A DNA stretch of 64,000 nucleotides from Pseudomonas sp. Tri1 (GTDB lineage: Bacteria > Pseudomonadota > Gammaproteobacteria > Pseudomonadales > Pseudomonadaceae). The stretch lies in assembly GCF_017968885.1 (NCBI RefSeq), contig NZ_CP072913.1:2712001-2776000 (forward strand), written 5' to 3'. A program made the translations under genes and the position numbers. Position 1 is the stretch's first letter. Each line of letters starts with the position of its first letter. A model generated the notes under the pieces. It was given only the letters and a program-made list of their open reading frames with translations, did no database searches and was not told the origin of the DNA. Positions 52,141 to 60,595 of this stretch are shown one piece after another.

Positions 52141-52297
52141 GTCGATGCTCCTTGACTGGCGCGCAGACAACGGGTGCCTGCACGCGCAGGAGGGTTGCGA
52201 GCAGCCGGGTGCCGCGCCCGGAGCTCTTTTTTTGTTATAGGCGGGTCGTAACCCACTCGGTCGATCTTCGCCCAAAACCTACACGCCGGGGAAAATA

Positions 52298-52339
52298 TTG
52301 GCAAGACCAATTTGTTATTTTATAAATTGGACTGACCAA
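52298..52339. promoter_or_regulatory. Twin FadR/UxuR-type operators upstream of the uxaA operon
   Basis: Two identical-architecture palindromes, TTGGCAAGACCAA (52298-52310) and TTGGACTGACCAA (52327-52339), both TTGG-N5-CCAA, lie 29 bp apart in a very AT-rich stretch. GntR proteins of the FCD group bind sites of this form, so the regulator encoded at 48792 is the likely ligand. The wider gap 52141-52465 contains no other feature I can support. Confidence 0.7.
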
Positions 52340-52465
52340 AGTGAAATTTAAGGAGGTGTCTCACGCTTCTCTATTAACATCGCCAGGCCGATGGGAAAAA
52401 AGGCAACTGTGGGCCGGAAAACGTTTCGGGGCGCAATGGCGGGTGGATTGCTATGGGGAGTTTGG

Positions 52466-52690
52466 ATGAGCACACAATGGGAGAAAAAGGGTTGTCCGGT
52501 TTGCCGGGCGCTATGGGAGTCCGGCCAGCATCCCCCTGAGCTTGCCATGAGCATTGCTCTCCATTCCCGCTTGCATCGATGTTCATCGTGCGCAGCCTTC
52601 TGGGAGCAGTTAGAACGTTATGCCGACGTCATTTGTGAGCGGCAGGCGCGTGCGTCATATCCTGAAGCTTTCCAGTCGGAGGGGGTTTAA
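52466..52690 (+). CDS. Small unrecognised protein with two CxxC motifs
   Basis: 74 residues, begins MSTQWEKKGCPVCRALWESG; a second pair RCSSCAAFWEQLERY follows about 35 residues later. The two CxxC pairs could make a zinc knuckle. There is no signal peptide. ATG at 52466 has GGGGAG upstream; the frame is open to 52391. It precedes the trehalase gene by 63 bp in the same direction and may share its transcript. I do not recognise the family and assign no function. Confidence 0.6.
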   Translation: MSTQWEKKGCPVCRALWESGQHPPELAMSIALHSRLHRCSSCAAFWEQLERYADVICERQARASYPEAFQSEGV

Positions 52691-52753
52691 TGAACCCAGG
52701 CCATTCCTTCATGTCAGTCGTTTGTCAGGACCGACAACATGATGGAGCTGTTT

Positions 52754-54379
52754 ATGCGACCTATGGATTTCACCAGCCTGTCCTTCGCCGCGTTGCTGTG
52801 CGCGGCTTGCTCAAGCCAACCGGCCGCGACATGGAGTTACGAAGATGCCCAGGGGCGAGCCAATCTGCCGCCCGACCAGGCCTATCCCGAACTGTTTGAA
52901 GCGGTTCAGCGCGGGCAGCTTTTCACTGACCAGAAACACTTCGTGGACGCGCTGCCCAAGCGTGATCCGGCGAAAATCCGCGCCGATTACCTGGCTCGTC
53001 GGGGCAGTGATGGCTTCGATCTGAAAATTTTCGTGCAGGACAATTTCATCGAATCCGGCGAGGCGCAAAGCCCGGCGTCGAAACCTGGCGCTTCGATTGA
53101 AGAACACATCGACAATCTCTGGCCGGTGTTGAGCCGAAGTTACAAGCAGGTGCCGCAATACAGCAGCTTGCTGCCCTTGCCGCAGCCCTATGTGGTGCCG
53201 GGCGGGCGCTTTCGCGAGATGTATTACTGGGATTCCTACTTCACTATGCTGGGGCTTGAGCAAAGCGGTGAGAAGGCCCGGGTTCGCCAGATGACCGACA
53301 ATTTCGCCTACATGATCGATACCTACGGCCACATCCCCAATGGCAATCGCACCTACTACCTGAGCCGATCGCAGCCGCCGTTCTTCGCTTACATGGTGGA
53401 GCTGCAGGCGCACATCGAAGGTGAGCAGGCCTACGGGCGCTACTTGCCACAATTGCAGAAAGAATATGCCTACTGGATGGAAGGAGCCCAGACGCTCAAA
53501 CCCGGGGCAGCCGCCAAGCACGTGGTCAAACTGGCCGATGGCAGTGTTCTCAATCGTTATTGGGACGCCAGCCCGACGCCTCGCCAGGAGTCCTGGTTGC
53601 AAGACGTCAAGACTGTCGAGCAGGCGCCGGACAGGCCCAAGGAGGAGGTTTGGCGTGATCTGCGTGCCGGCGCCGAAAGTGGTTGGGACTTCAGTTCCCG
53701 TTGGCTGGGCGATGGCCAGAATCTGACGACCATACGCACCACCTCCATCGTGCCCGTTGACCTGAACAGCCTCATGTATCACCTGGAGCGGACTATCACC
53801 AAAGCCTGTGAGACCGTTCAGAACACACCCTGCGTCCAGGCTTATGGGCAGCGCGCGGAGCGGCGTCAGCGGGCTATCGAGAAGCACTTGTGGAATGCCG
53901 AGGCAGGCTTCTACGTGGACTACGACTGGCAGAAAAACCAACAACGCCAGCAGCTCACCGCCGCTGCGCTTTTTCCGCTGTTTACCGGCCTGGCCTCCAC
54001 CGAGCACGCCAATCGCACCGCCGATGCGGTACGCGAAGGCCTGTTGCGTCCCGGCGGCATCGCCACCACCCAGGTCAGCAATGGCCAGCAGTGGGATGAG
54101 CCCAACGGCTGGGCACCGCTGCAATGGGTGGCAGTAGAGGGGTTGGACCGCTACCAGCAAACAGCGCTGGCGCAGCAGATCGGCAGCCGTTTTTTGCAGC
54201 AGGTTCAGAACCTCTACCGCAAGGAAAACAAGCTGGTGGAGAAATATGATTTATCTGCCCAGGGCAATGGTGGGGGAGGCGGCGAATATGAGTTGCAGGA
54301 CGGCTTTGGCTGGACCAATGGCGTGACGCTGAAACTGATGAGCAAGTATGGCGCAACCCCACCCACCACCAGGCCGTAG
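52754..54379 (+). CDS. treA: Periplasmic alpha,alpha-trehalase
   Basis: 541-residue GH37 enzyme splitting trehalose into two glucose molecules in the periplasm. Both family signatures are perfect: PGGRFREMYYWDSYF near residue 155 and QWDEPNGWAPLQW near 445. The N-terminus FTSLSFAALLCAACSSQP is a signal peptide; LCAAC resembles a lipobox but has Cys at -3, so lipidation is uncertain. Start at 52754 because GGAG (52744-52747) is 6 bp upstream; in-frame ATGs at 52739 and 52742 lie before it. Confidence 0.93.
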   Translation: MRPMDFTSLSFAALLCAACSSQPAATWSYEDAQGRANLPPDQAYPELFEAVQRGQLFTDQKHFVDALPKRDPAKIRADYLARRGSDGFDLKIFVQDNFIESGEAQSPASKPGASIEEHIDNLWPVLSRSYKQVPQYSSLLPLPQPYVVPGGRFREMYYWDSYFTMLGLEQSGEKARVRQMTDNFAYMIDTYGHIPNGNRTYYLSRSQPPFFAYMVELQAHIEGEQAYGRYLPQLQKEYAYWMEGAQTLKPGAAAKHVVKLADGSVLNRYWDASPTPRQESWLQDVKTVEQAPDRPKEEVWRDLRAGAESGWDFSSRWLGDGQNLTTIRTTSIVPVDLNSLMYHLERTITKACETVQNTPCVQAYGQRAERRQRAIEKHLWNAEAGFYVDYDWQKNQQRQQLTAAALFPLFTGLASTEHANRTADAVREGLLRPGGIATTQVSNGQQWDEPNGWAPLQWVAVEGLDRYQQTALAQQIGSRFLQQVQNLYRKENKLVEKYDLSAQGNGGGGGEYELQDGFGWTNGVTLKLMSKYGATPPTTRP

Positions 54380-54388
54380 ACTGAACAC

Positions 54389-54430
54389 CGTGGCGAGGGA
54401 GCTTGCTCCCGCCGGGCTGCGCAGCAGCCC
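54389..54430. repeat. REP element
   Basis: GTGGCGAGGGAGCTTGCTCC followed by the hairpin GGGCTGC-GCA-GCAGCCC is the common Pseudomonas REP sequence, placed between the convergent ends of treA and an alcohol dehydrogenase gene. It may also act as a terminator-like structure. Confidence 0.85.
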
Positions 54431-54465
54431 TTGAGTTTCCCTCACCACCATGAACCCGCCAAGTC

Positions 54466-55692
54466 TCAAGTCAGAGCCATCGTACCATTCGGCACATCAC
54501 CCTCCGGCAACACCACGTGCGGGCTGCCCGGCGTCAAAATGACCTTCCTGCAATCCTCCTGCTTCTTGTCGAAAAGCTTGTAGCCCTCGGCGGCCTGCTC
54601 CAGCGACATCCGGTGGCTGATGATCACCTCAGGGGACAAGCGACCGGTCTCGATATGGCCAAGCAGTTCAGGCAGATAACGCTGCACATGGGTCTGGCCC
54701 ATCTTGAAGGTCAGGCCTTTGTCGAACGCATCGCCAAACAGGAAGCCGTGGATGAAGCCGGCGTACACCCCCGGCACGCTCACCACGCCGCCGCGCCTGA
54801 CTGCCGCGATACATTGACGCAGCGCCTTGCCGCTGCTGCCTTCGAGCTTGAGCGTGGCCAGCACCGTTTCGGTGGTGCTGCCCTTGGCCTCGAAGCCCAC
54901 CGCATCGACCACACCGTCCACGCCGCGCATGCCTCTGGTCTGACGAATGATCGTGTCCGCTGGGTCGTCGTCTTCATCGAAGTTGATCGGAATCACGCCG
55001 TAGGTTTGCTGCGCGTAGGCCAGGCGATAGGGATGATGATCGACCATGAAGATCTGGTCGGCGCCCAACATCCGCGCGCAAGCGGCACTCAACAAGCCGA
55101 CGGGCCCGGCGCCGTAGATCGCGATACTCGAACCCTCGCCGATCCCAGTGTTGGTGACCGCTTGAAACGCGGTCGGCAAGATGTCCGAGAGGAACAGTAC
55201 CTTTTCGTCCGACAGGGTCCCCGGCACCTTGAACGGCCCGGTATTGGCCTTTGGAACACGTACGTACTCGGCTTGGCCACCCGGTATGCCGCCGTACAGG
55301 TGGCTGAAACCGAAAAGCGCCGCGCCCGGTGCAATGGCCTTCTTGTTCAGGATCGCGCCAGGCCCGGTGTTGGTGGTTTCACAGGCGGCGAACAGATCCA
55401 TCTGGCAGAAAAAACAGCTGCCGCAGGCGATCACGAACGGAATCACCACACGGTCGCCGGGTTGCACCGCAGTCACCGCTGAACCCGTTTCCTCGACGAT
55501 CCCCATGAACTCATGTCCGAAGATATCACCGTGCTCGACGGCGGGGATTTTCCCGCGATAGAGGTGCAGGTCGGAACCGCAAATCGCCGTTGCGGTAACG
55601 CGCAGAATGATGTCGTCGCTGTCCACCAGGATGGGGTCGGCGACCGTATCGACTTTCACACTGTGGGCACCGTGATAGGTGAGTGCTCTCAT
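54466..55692 (-). CDS. Zinc-dependent alcohol dehydrogenase (formaldehyde-dehydrogenase-like group)
   Basis: 408-residue medium-chain dehydrogenase, longer than the usual 340-350 because of insertions. Catalytic zinc: [10 protein letters not shown] and FGHEFMG. Structural zinc: [18 protein letters not shown] site: [15 protein letters not shown] with VDHHPYR. The HEFMG form and insertions place it in the FDH_like group, which holds aldehyde and alcohol dehydrogenases of unclear substrate. ATG at 55692 is supported by AGGCAGGA upstream; the open frame beyond adds codons without family similarity. Single gene. Confidence 0.88.
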   Translation of the reverse strand: MRALTYHGAHSVKVDTVADPILVDSDDIILRVTATAICGSDLHLYRGKIPAVEHGDIFGHEFMGIVEETGSAVTAVQPGDRVVIPFVIACGSCFFCQMDLFAACETTNTGPGAILNKKAIAPGAALFGFSHLYGGIPGGQAEYVRVPKANTGPFKVPGTLSDEKVLFLSDILPTAFQAVTNTGIGEGSSIAIYGAGPVGLLSAACARMLGADQIFMVDHHPYRLAYAQQTYGVIPINFDEDDDPADTIIRQTRGMRGVDGVVDAVGFEAKGSTTETVLATLKLEGSSGKALRQCIAAVRRGGVVSVPGVYAGFIHGFLFGDAFDKGLTFKMGQTHVQRYLPELLGHIETGRLSPEVIISHRMSLEQAAEGYKLFDKKQEDCRKVILTPGSPHVVLPEGDVPNGTMALT

Positions 55693-56058
55693 GACGTCCT
55701 GCCTCTCTCGATAGTTGGTAAAGGGCAAAGGGGCGATTCCAGACGGAAGTTCACAGAGATGACGGGCCATGGGACTAGCGGTCGTTTTGTGCTGCGAGGG
55801 TACTTTTGGACGGGTTCTGGTAGCGTTGCCTGGGTGCTATCGCCGGCTTGTCCAGTAGCGAACGATAGCCTCATCTCGCCCCTGCACCGGATCCCTTTCG
55901 GGAAATGGCAGGGTGGCGATATTCGCCAGTTTGGCTTCGCTCGGTGCTTCACGGCAGATGTCGGCTTGTTGGCCGGGAGGGTAGGCGCCGACTACCAGAA
56001 AATTCTCGCTGGCGTGCAGTTGCAGTGGCCTGTACCGGCGGGGAGCAGCATCCGCAGG
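55693..56058. other. Intergenic region without a supported gene
   Basis: 366 bp between the alcohol dehydrogenase start and the end of the GGDEF gene. It should contain the dehydrogenase promoter, but I see no convincing -35/-10 pair, operator or coding frame with family character. Confidence 0.6.
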
Positions 56059-57018
56059 CTAAACCTGCTCGTACACTGTCACCCGGTTACGCCCGGTCTT
56101 CTTCGACGTATACAACGCCTGGTCCGCCCGGGCGATCAGGTCGGCGTGGCTGTTCGAGGGTTGGCTCAGGTCGGCCACTCCCAGGCTGATGGTGAAACGG
56201 ATGCGCTGGTCGTTGTACACCACCTCCAGCGCCTCTACGGAGTGACGCATGCGTTCGGCGAAAGTGTGCGCACCAGTGCTGTCGGTATCCGAAAGCACCA
56301 CGCCAAACTCTTCACCGCCATACCGGCCGACCACATCGGAGTCGCGCGCATGTTCGCGCAGCAGCCTGGCGACATGCTCGATGACCTTGTCGCCGGCCTG
56401 ATGGCCGTAAGTGTCGTTGACTCGCTTGAAGTGATCGATGTCGAGCATCACCAGGCTCACCGCGTTGCCGTAGCGCTGGTGTCGAGCATAGGCGGCCCGC
56501 AGGCTTTCCTCCCAATGACCGCGGTTGTACAACCCCGTCAGTCGATCGGTACTGGAGAGTTGTTGCAGTTGCGCATTGGCGGCTTGCAGTTGATGCCGGT
56601 TGGTGGCGACGTCGGTGACGTCATAGATCACCAGGCAGATGTGGTTGATTTTGCTGTCGGGCGAGCGCAGCGGGAGCAGGGTGGTGTTCTGGTACATGAA
56701 CTCTTCGCTGCCGGTGATCGGCTGATAGTTCTCGAACCGTACCAGATACGGACGTTGCTCCCACACCGTGAACGCTGGAGTGCCCAGGGTGGCGACGCTT
56801 TCCACCTTGCGACTGAACCACTGACGATCGATTTCGGGGAACAGGCTGAAAATAAGTTGATTGTGGGCATCCTTCGGCTGCACCCCGGAGCGGTTCTCCA
56901 TGAAGGTGTTCCAGACCTGCACGCGGTAGTCGCGATCGAGCACCACCACGCCGACATCGATACTCTGAACGACGGCAAGCAACCAGTGAAATTCGTTCAG
57001 ATCAATAGAATCGTTCAT
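56059..57018 (-). CDS. PAS-GGDEF diguanylate cyclase
   Basis: 319-residue cytoplasmic protein. The PAS sensor (about 8-125; WLLAVVQSIDVGVVVLDRDY) is followed by a short helix and a GGDEF domain (about 150-315) starting LSSTDRLTGLYNRGHWEESL. The catalytic motif reads GGEEF (234-238) in RYGGEEFGVVLSD, fully active type. No RxxD inhibitory site is obvious. It starts 3 bp after the CheY-CheX gene, so the two form one signalling unit: the receiver protein probably tunes c-di-GMP output. PAS ligand unknown. Confidence 0.93.
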   Translation of the reverse strand: MNDSIDLNEFHWLLAVVQSIDVGVVVLDRDYRVQVWNTFMENRSGVQPKDAHNQLIFSLFPEIDRQWFSRKVESVATLGTPAFTVWEQRPYLVRFENYQPITGSEEFMYQNTTLLPLRSPDSKINHICLVIYDVTDVATNRHQLQAANAQLQQLSSTDRLTGLYNRGHWEESLRAAYARHQRYGNAVSLVMLDIDHFKRVNDTYGHQAGDKVIEHVARLLREHARDSDVVGRYGGEEFGVVLSDTDSTGAHTFAERMRHSVEALEVVYNDQRIRFTISLGVADLSQPSNSHADLIARADQALYTSKKTGRNRVTVYEQV

Positions 57019-57021
57019 GGC

Positions 57022-58020
57022 TCAGTTCATCAAATAGGCGAGTTTGTGGGTCAACCGCTCGATGGAGTCTTCCGTGAACAGCAGCAATAGGTCGAAACGA
57101 ATATCGTGCCCTTCCAGGCTGTAGCTGATTTCCACCGCCAGGGTCTTTTTCCAGCGCTTGCGGTTGACCCGGATCAGCTCATCAATCGCCGCGTGTTGGC
57201 CAAGAATCTGCGGGTGGCCCTGAGAGAATCCCACATCGATCTGTTCGGCAATGCTGGTCAGGCAAGCGCCGATCAGGACGCTGGAAAGGTCCAGCAGCAT
57301 TTCCAGGTCGGAGTAGTCGCTGCTCTGACGTTGCATCAGTTGCGCGATGTCGGAGATTTCCGAGTCGTGAAACATCAGCAGGGCTTCACCCGCGATGCCA
57401 CTGCCAATGAAACCCTGGCAGATAGCCGTGAGTTGCTGCGAGCTGCTGGCATCGTTCAGCGCCATATGCAACTCACCGACTTCGAGGATGTTCACATTGG
57501 GCACGGGCAGTTGCACAAAAACGCCCAATACCTTGGCGATCAGGGCGGCGGCCTGACCGATGGCGACATTGACTGTCTCGCGGAACACATCATGGAAACT
57601 GATGGCCGTGTGAGTGACCGAACGATTCTGCAGTGGCGTCTGGCCGGGTTTCGCCAATAGCCCCAATCGACTGAGGGTCTGGCGCAGCTCATTTTCGTCG
57701 AAAGGTTTTTTCAGGAATGCCAGTGCACCCAGCTCATGCACGCGGCGCACTGCTTCTTCCTGCACGTCACCGGAGATCACGATGACTTGCGCCTTCAGGC
57801 CTTCGGCGCGCAATGCGCTCAATACCTGATAACCGTCCATTTCCGGCATGGTCAGGTCGAGCAACACCACCTGTCCCAACCCCTGGCGTATGGCGTCCAT
57901 AGCCTGGCGGCCATTGGTGGCCTCGGTGACCGAAACCGGCCAGTCTGCGGGCAGCGCGCGTAATACCTGTTTACGGGCCATGTTGGAGTCGTCACACACC
58001 ACTAGGGGAATCACTGACAC
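57022..58020 (-). CDS. Response regulator with C-terminal CheX/CheC-like domain
   Basis: 332 residues. The receiver domain (1-125) has the acidic pair CDDS, phosphoacceptor Asp55 in VVLLDLTMPEMDG, the Thr/Ser position in VISGD, and FLKKPFDENEL. Residues about 150-330 resemble CheX/CheC phosphatase domains (SFHDVFRETVNVAIGQAAAL; a helix with SDLEMLLDLSSVLIGACL). CheC-type proteins dephosphorylate CheY, so it may self-reset or act on a partner receiver. First gene of a pair with the diguanylate cyclase; no histidine kinase gene is adjacent. Confidence 0.88.
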   Translation of the reverse strand: MSVIPLVVCDDSNMARKQVLRALPADWPVSVTEATNGRQAMDAIRQGLGQVVLLDLTMPEMDGYQVLSALRAEGLKAQVIVISGDVQEEAVRRVHELGALAFLKKPFDENELRQTLSRLGLLAKPGQTPLQNRSVTHTAISFHDVFRETVNVAIGQAAALIAKVLGVFVQLPVPNVNILEVGELHMALNDASSSQQLTAICQGFIGSGIAGEALLMFHDSEISDIAQLMQRQSSDYSDLEMLLDLSSVLIGACLTSIAEQIDVGFSQGHPQILGQHAAIDELIRVNRKRWKKTLAVEISYSLEGHDIRFDLLLLFTEDSIERLTHKLAYLMN

Positions 58021-58224
58021 AGAAGGCTCTCATCGGGGGGTGGATATCAGGGAAACTCTTACGTGCATCATGACATAGGGTAGCAAAGAGCACCTAATGC
58101 ACAGGTTTTCCCGAGAGCGCCATCCAGCAACATAGGCGGCTTGTGGGGGGGCGGCCAAGGCTGCGCGCCTGGCATTGCGGCGCAGCGTGCTTGTACCGCG
58201 ACAGATCGAGGCGCGCCTCTGTAG

Positions 58225-58362
58225 GCCGCTTGCCAACAGTGCTACAGTCCCGCGCTTTCAGGATGGGGCGTCATGGGCGCGTTGGCATCGCTTGCAATGA
58301 TCGACCTCCCTTTCAGTGTCGTCGCCGATACGTTAATCCTGCGTATGCGATTTTTCATATGA
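58225..58362 (+). pseudogene. Possible remnant of a YceK/YidQ-type small lipoprotein
   Basis: An open stretch ends with the residues SLAMIDLPFSVVADTLIL and a stop at 58362. DLPFS-xxADTL is the C-terminal signature of YceK/YidQ-family lipoproteins, which are normally about 70-100 residues with an N-terminal lipobox. Here the frame is closed by TAG at 58222-58224, no signal sequence or lipobox is visible, and the only ATG (58273) would give 29 residues. It is either a decayed gene or a chance match. The rest of the 58021-58429 gap shows nothing else. Confidence 0.3.
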
Positions 58363-58429
58363 AGCCTGCCGAGGAGTAGCGCTATCCCGGTATCCTCATA
58401 ACCACTCAGCATCCATCGAAGTAGAAAAC

Positions 58430-58591
58430 ATGAATCGTCGTAAGAAAATAAATCAGTTGCTCAAGGCTCATGCCAAAAAGGCCAGTGCCAAATTGGCACC
58501 GGCCAGCAAGTCCAGGTACATCAGCAAAGCCGATCGATTGAAACTGGCCGCTGAAGCCAGCCCAGATGCGATCATCCTGCCTGAGGACTGA
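58430..58591 (+). CDS. DUF2986 small basic protein
   Basis: 53 residues beginning MNRRKKINQLLKAHAKKASA and ending AAEASPDAIILPED. Length, lysine-rich start and acidic tail match the DUF2986 family of gammaproteobacteria, whose function is unknown. The GTAGAAA before the ATG is a weak RBS. It lies 51 bp upstream of trmK in the same direction. Confidence 0.75.
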   Translation: MNRRKKINQLLKAHAKKASAKLAPASKSRYISKADRLKLAAEASPDAIILPED

Positions 58592-58642
58592 CCCAGGCAG
58601 TTTTAAGGTTCTGGACGTTCGTAGTAAAAAAAGAGGTCGTAG

Positions 58643-59338
58643 TTGAACCAGCAGACGTTGTCCATGCGCCTGGAGCGCGTGGCGGAGCAGGTACCCATAG
58701 GCGCCCGCCTGGCCGATATCGGCTCGGATCACGCCTACCTGCCGGTGGCATTGATGCGCCGTGGCGCCATCGCGGCGGCGGTGGCGGGTGAGGTGGCATT
58801 GACGCCGTTTCGCTCGGCCCAACGCACCGTGGCTGAAAATGGCCTGGACGAGCAGATCAGCGTGCGCTTGGCCAACGGCCTGGCGGCGATCGAGCCGGGA
58901 GACGGGATTACGGCGATCAGCATCTGCGGCATGGGCGGCGAGACGATTCGCGACATCCTCGACAGCGGCAAGGCGTGCCTGAGCGGCCAGGAGCGCCTGA
59001 TTCTGCAGCCCAACGGTGGCGAACAACCGTTGCGCCAATGGTTGATGGAAAATCGCTACCGCATCCTTTGCGAGCAAGTGCTGCGGGAAAATCGCTTCGA
59101 CTACGAAATCATTGTCGCCGAGCCTGACGGCCCGGTGTCGTACACCGCCGAGGAGCTGTACTTCGGCCCGCTGCAGATGCGGGCCCGCAGCCCGGCGTTC
59201 CTGGCCAAGTGGCAGCGTATGCTGCGCCTGAAGCAGCGAACCCTGGCCGACTTCGCCCGGGCGCGACAGACCGTGCCCGAGGACAAGGTGCAGGAGGTCG
59301 TGCGACAGGCCCGGTGGATCACTGAACTGCTGGCTTGA
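58643..59338 (+). CDS. trmK: tRNA (adenine(22)-N1)-methyltransferase TrmK
   Basis: 231-residue SAM-dependent Rossmann methyltransferase that makes m1A22 in tRNA. SAM site: ARLADIGSDHAYLPVALM near residue 22, then the acidic contact in VAGEVAL and ISICGMGGETIRDIL. A helical C-terminal domain with LKWQR-type coiled coil follows (QRMLRLKQRTLADFARARQT). Start taken as TTG 58643 with AGAGG 6 bp upstream; ATG 58661 (MRLERV) is the alternative. Confidence 0.9.
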   Translation: MNQQTLSMRLERVAEQVPIGARLADIGSDHAYLPVALMRRGAIAAAVAGEVALTPFRSAQRTVAENGLDEQISVRLANGLAAIEPGDGITAISICGMGGETIRDILDSGKACLSGQERLILQPNGGEQPLRQWLMENRYRILCEQVLRENRFDYEIIVAEPDGPVSYTAEELYFGPLQMRARSPAFLAKWQRMLRLKQRTLADFARARQTVPEDKVQEVVRQARWITELLA

Positions 59339-59368
59339 GCCGGCCCATCGGTCGCGCTACAGGGTTGT

Positions 59369-60586
59369 CTAGATCAGTGCTTCTTCGACCAGCTCGATCC
59401 AATGACGCACCGGTGTGCGTCCGGCGCTGTCGAGGTGGGTCTGGCAGCCGATGTTGGCCGTTACGATCACTTGCGGATTGCCGCTCTCCAAAGCGTTGAG
59501 CTTGTTGTCGCGCAATTGCCGGGACAGCTCGGGTTGGGTCAGCAAATACGTGCCTGCCGAGCCACAACAAAGATGACTGTCGGGCACCGTCGTGAGGCTG
59601 AACCCGAGGCGCCCGAGTACCCCTTCCACGGCGCCGCCGAGCTTCTGGGCATGCTGCAGGGTGCAGGGACAGTGGAAGGCCAGGCGCCGGTCGCCATGCA
59701 AGCCGAGGGTTTCCAGGGGTTCGGCGTGCAGCACTTGCACCAGGTCGCGAGCCAAGGTGCTGACACGTTCGGCCTTGGCGGCGTAGGCCGGGTCATGCTT
59801 AAGCAACTTGCCATACTCTTGCACGAAGGCGCCGCAACCGCTGGCGGTCTGGACAATGGCTTCGGCCCCGGCCTCGAGGGCTGGCCACCAGGCGTCGATG
59901 TTGCGCCTGGCCCGCTCGAGGCCTTTTTCCTGGGCATTGAGGTGGTAGTCGATTGCCCCACAACAACCGGCCTCTGGGGCCGATACCACCGAGATGCCCA
60001 GGCGATCCAGGACGCGTGCGGCAGCGGCGTTGGTGTTGGGCGACAGGGTCGGCTGCACGCAACCTTCGAGCATCAGTACATGGCGCGCATGGCGTACTGG
60101 CGGACGTGGCTTGGCCGCAGGGTGCTGGCGCGGCAGCTTGGTTTGCAGGGCATGGGGTAGCAGCGGACGGAAAACCTTCGCAACCTGGGTCAACGCTTTG
60201 AAGAGTGCTGGCCGTGGCAGTACCGCGCGCAGGCCCTGGCGAAACATGCGTTCGGTGAGCGGGCGCGGTACCTTCTGCTCGACGACAGCGCGACCGATAT
60301 CCAGCAGGTTGTGATATTGCACGCCGGATGGACAGGTGGTCTCGCAGCTGCGGCAGGTCAGGCAGCGATCCAGGTGCAACTGGGTCTTGGCGGTGACCGC
60401 CTGGCCTTCGAGTACCTGCTTGATCAGGTAGATGCGCCCGCGGGGGCCATCCAGTTCATCCCCCAGCAATTGGTAAGTGGGGCAGGTGGCCGTACAGAAT
60501 CCACAATGCACGCATGAGCGCAGGATACGCTCGGCTTCCTCGGCGCGGGGGAGGCTTTTGGCTTGTTCGCTCAGATGGGTTTGCAT
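59369..60586 (-). CDS. glcF: Glycolate oxidase iron-sulfur subunit
   Basis: 405-residue Fe-S protein relaying electrons from GlcD/GlcE to the quinone pool. Two [4Fe-4S] motifs near the N-terminus: CVHCGFCTATCPTYQ and CLTCRSCETTCPSGV. Two CCG domains follow (EAGCCGAIDYHL; DSHLCCGSAGTYLL). It starts 9 bp after glcE. Last gene of glcDEF. Confidence 0.95.
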   Translation of the reverse strand: MQTHLSEQAKSLPRAEEAERILRSCVHCGFCTATCPTYQLLGDELDGPRGRIYLIKQVLEGQAVTAKTQLHLDRCLTCRSCETTCPSGVQYHNLLDIGRAVVEQKVPRPLTERMFRQGLRAVLPRPALFKALTQVAKVFRPLLPHALQTKLPRQHPAAKPRPPVRHARHVLMLEGCVQPTLSPNTNAAAARVLDRLGISVVSAPEAGCCGAIDYHLNAQEKGLERARRNIDAWWPALEAGAEAIVQTASGCGAFVQEYGKLLKHDPAYAAKAERVSTLARDLVQVLHAEPLETLGLHGDRRLAFHCPCTLQHAQKLGGAVEGVLGRLGFSLTTVPDSHLCCGSAGTYLLTQPELSRQLRDNKLNALESGNPQVIVTANIGCQTHLDSAGRTPVRHWIELVEEALI

Positions 60587-60595
60587 GGCTCGTCC

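Noticed and set aside
55513..57090. Long plus-strand open frame (525 codons) opposite the PAS-GGDEF gene
   Set aside because: It has no recognisable domain, while the minus-strand frame carries complete PAS and GGEEF motifs. Long antisense frames are common in high-GC DNA.
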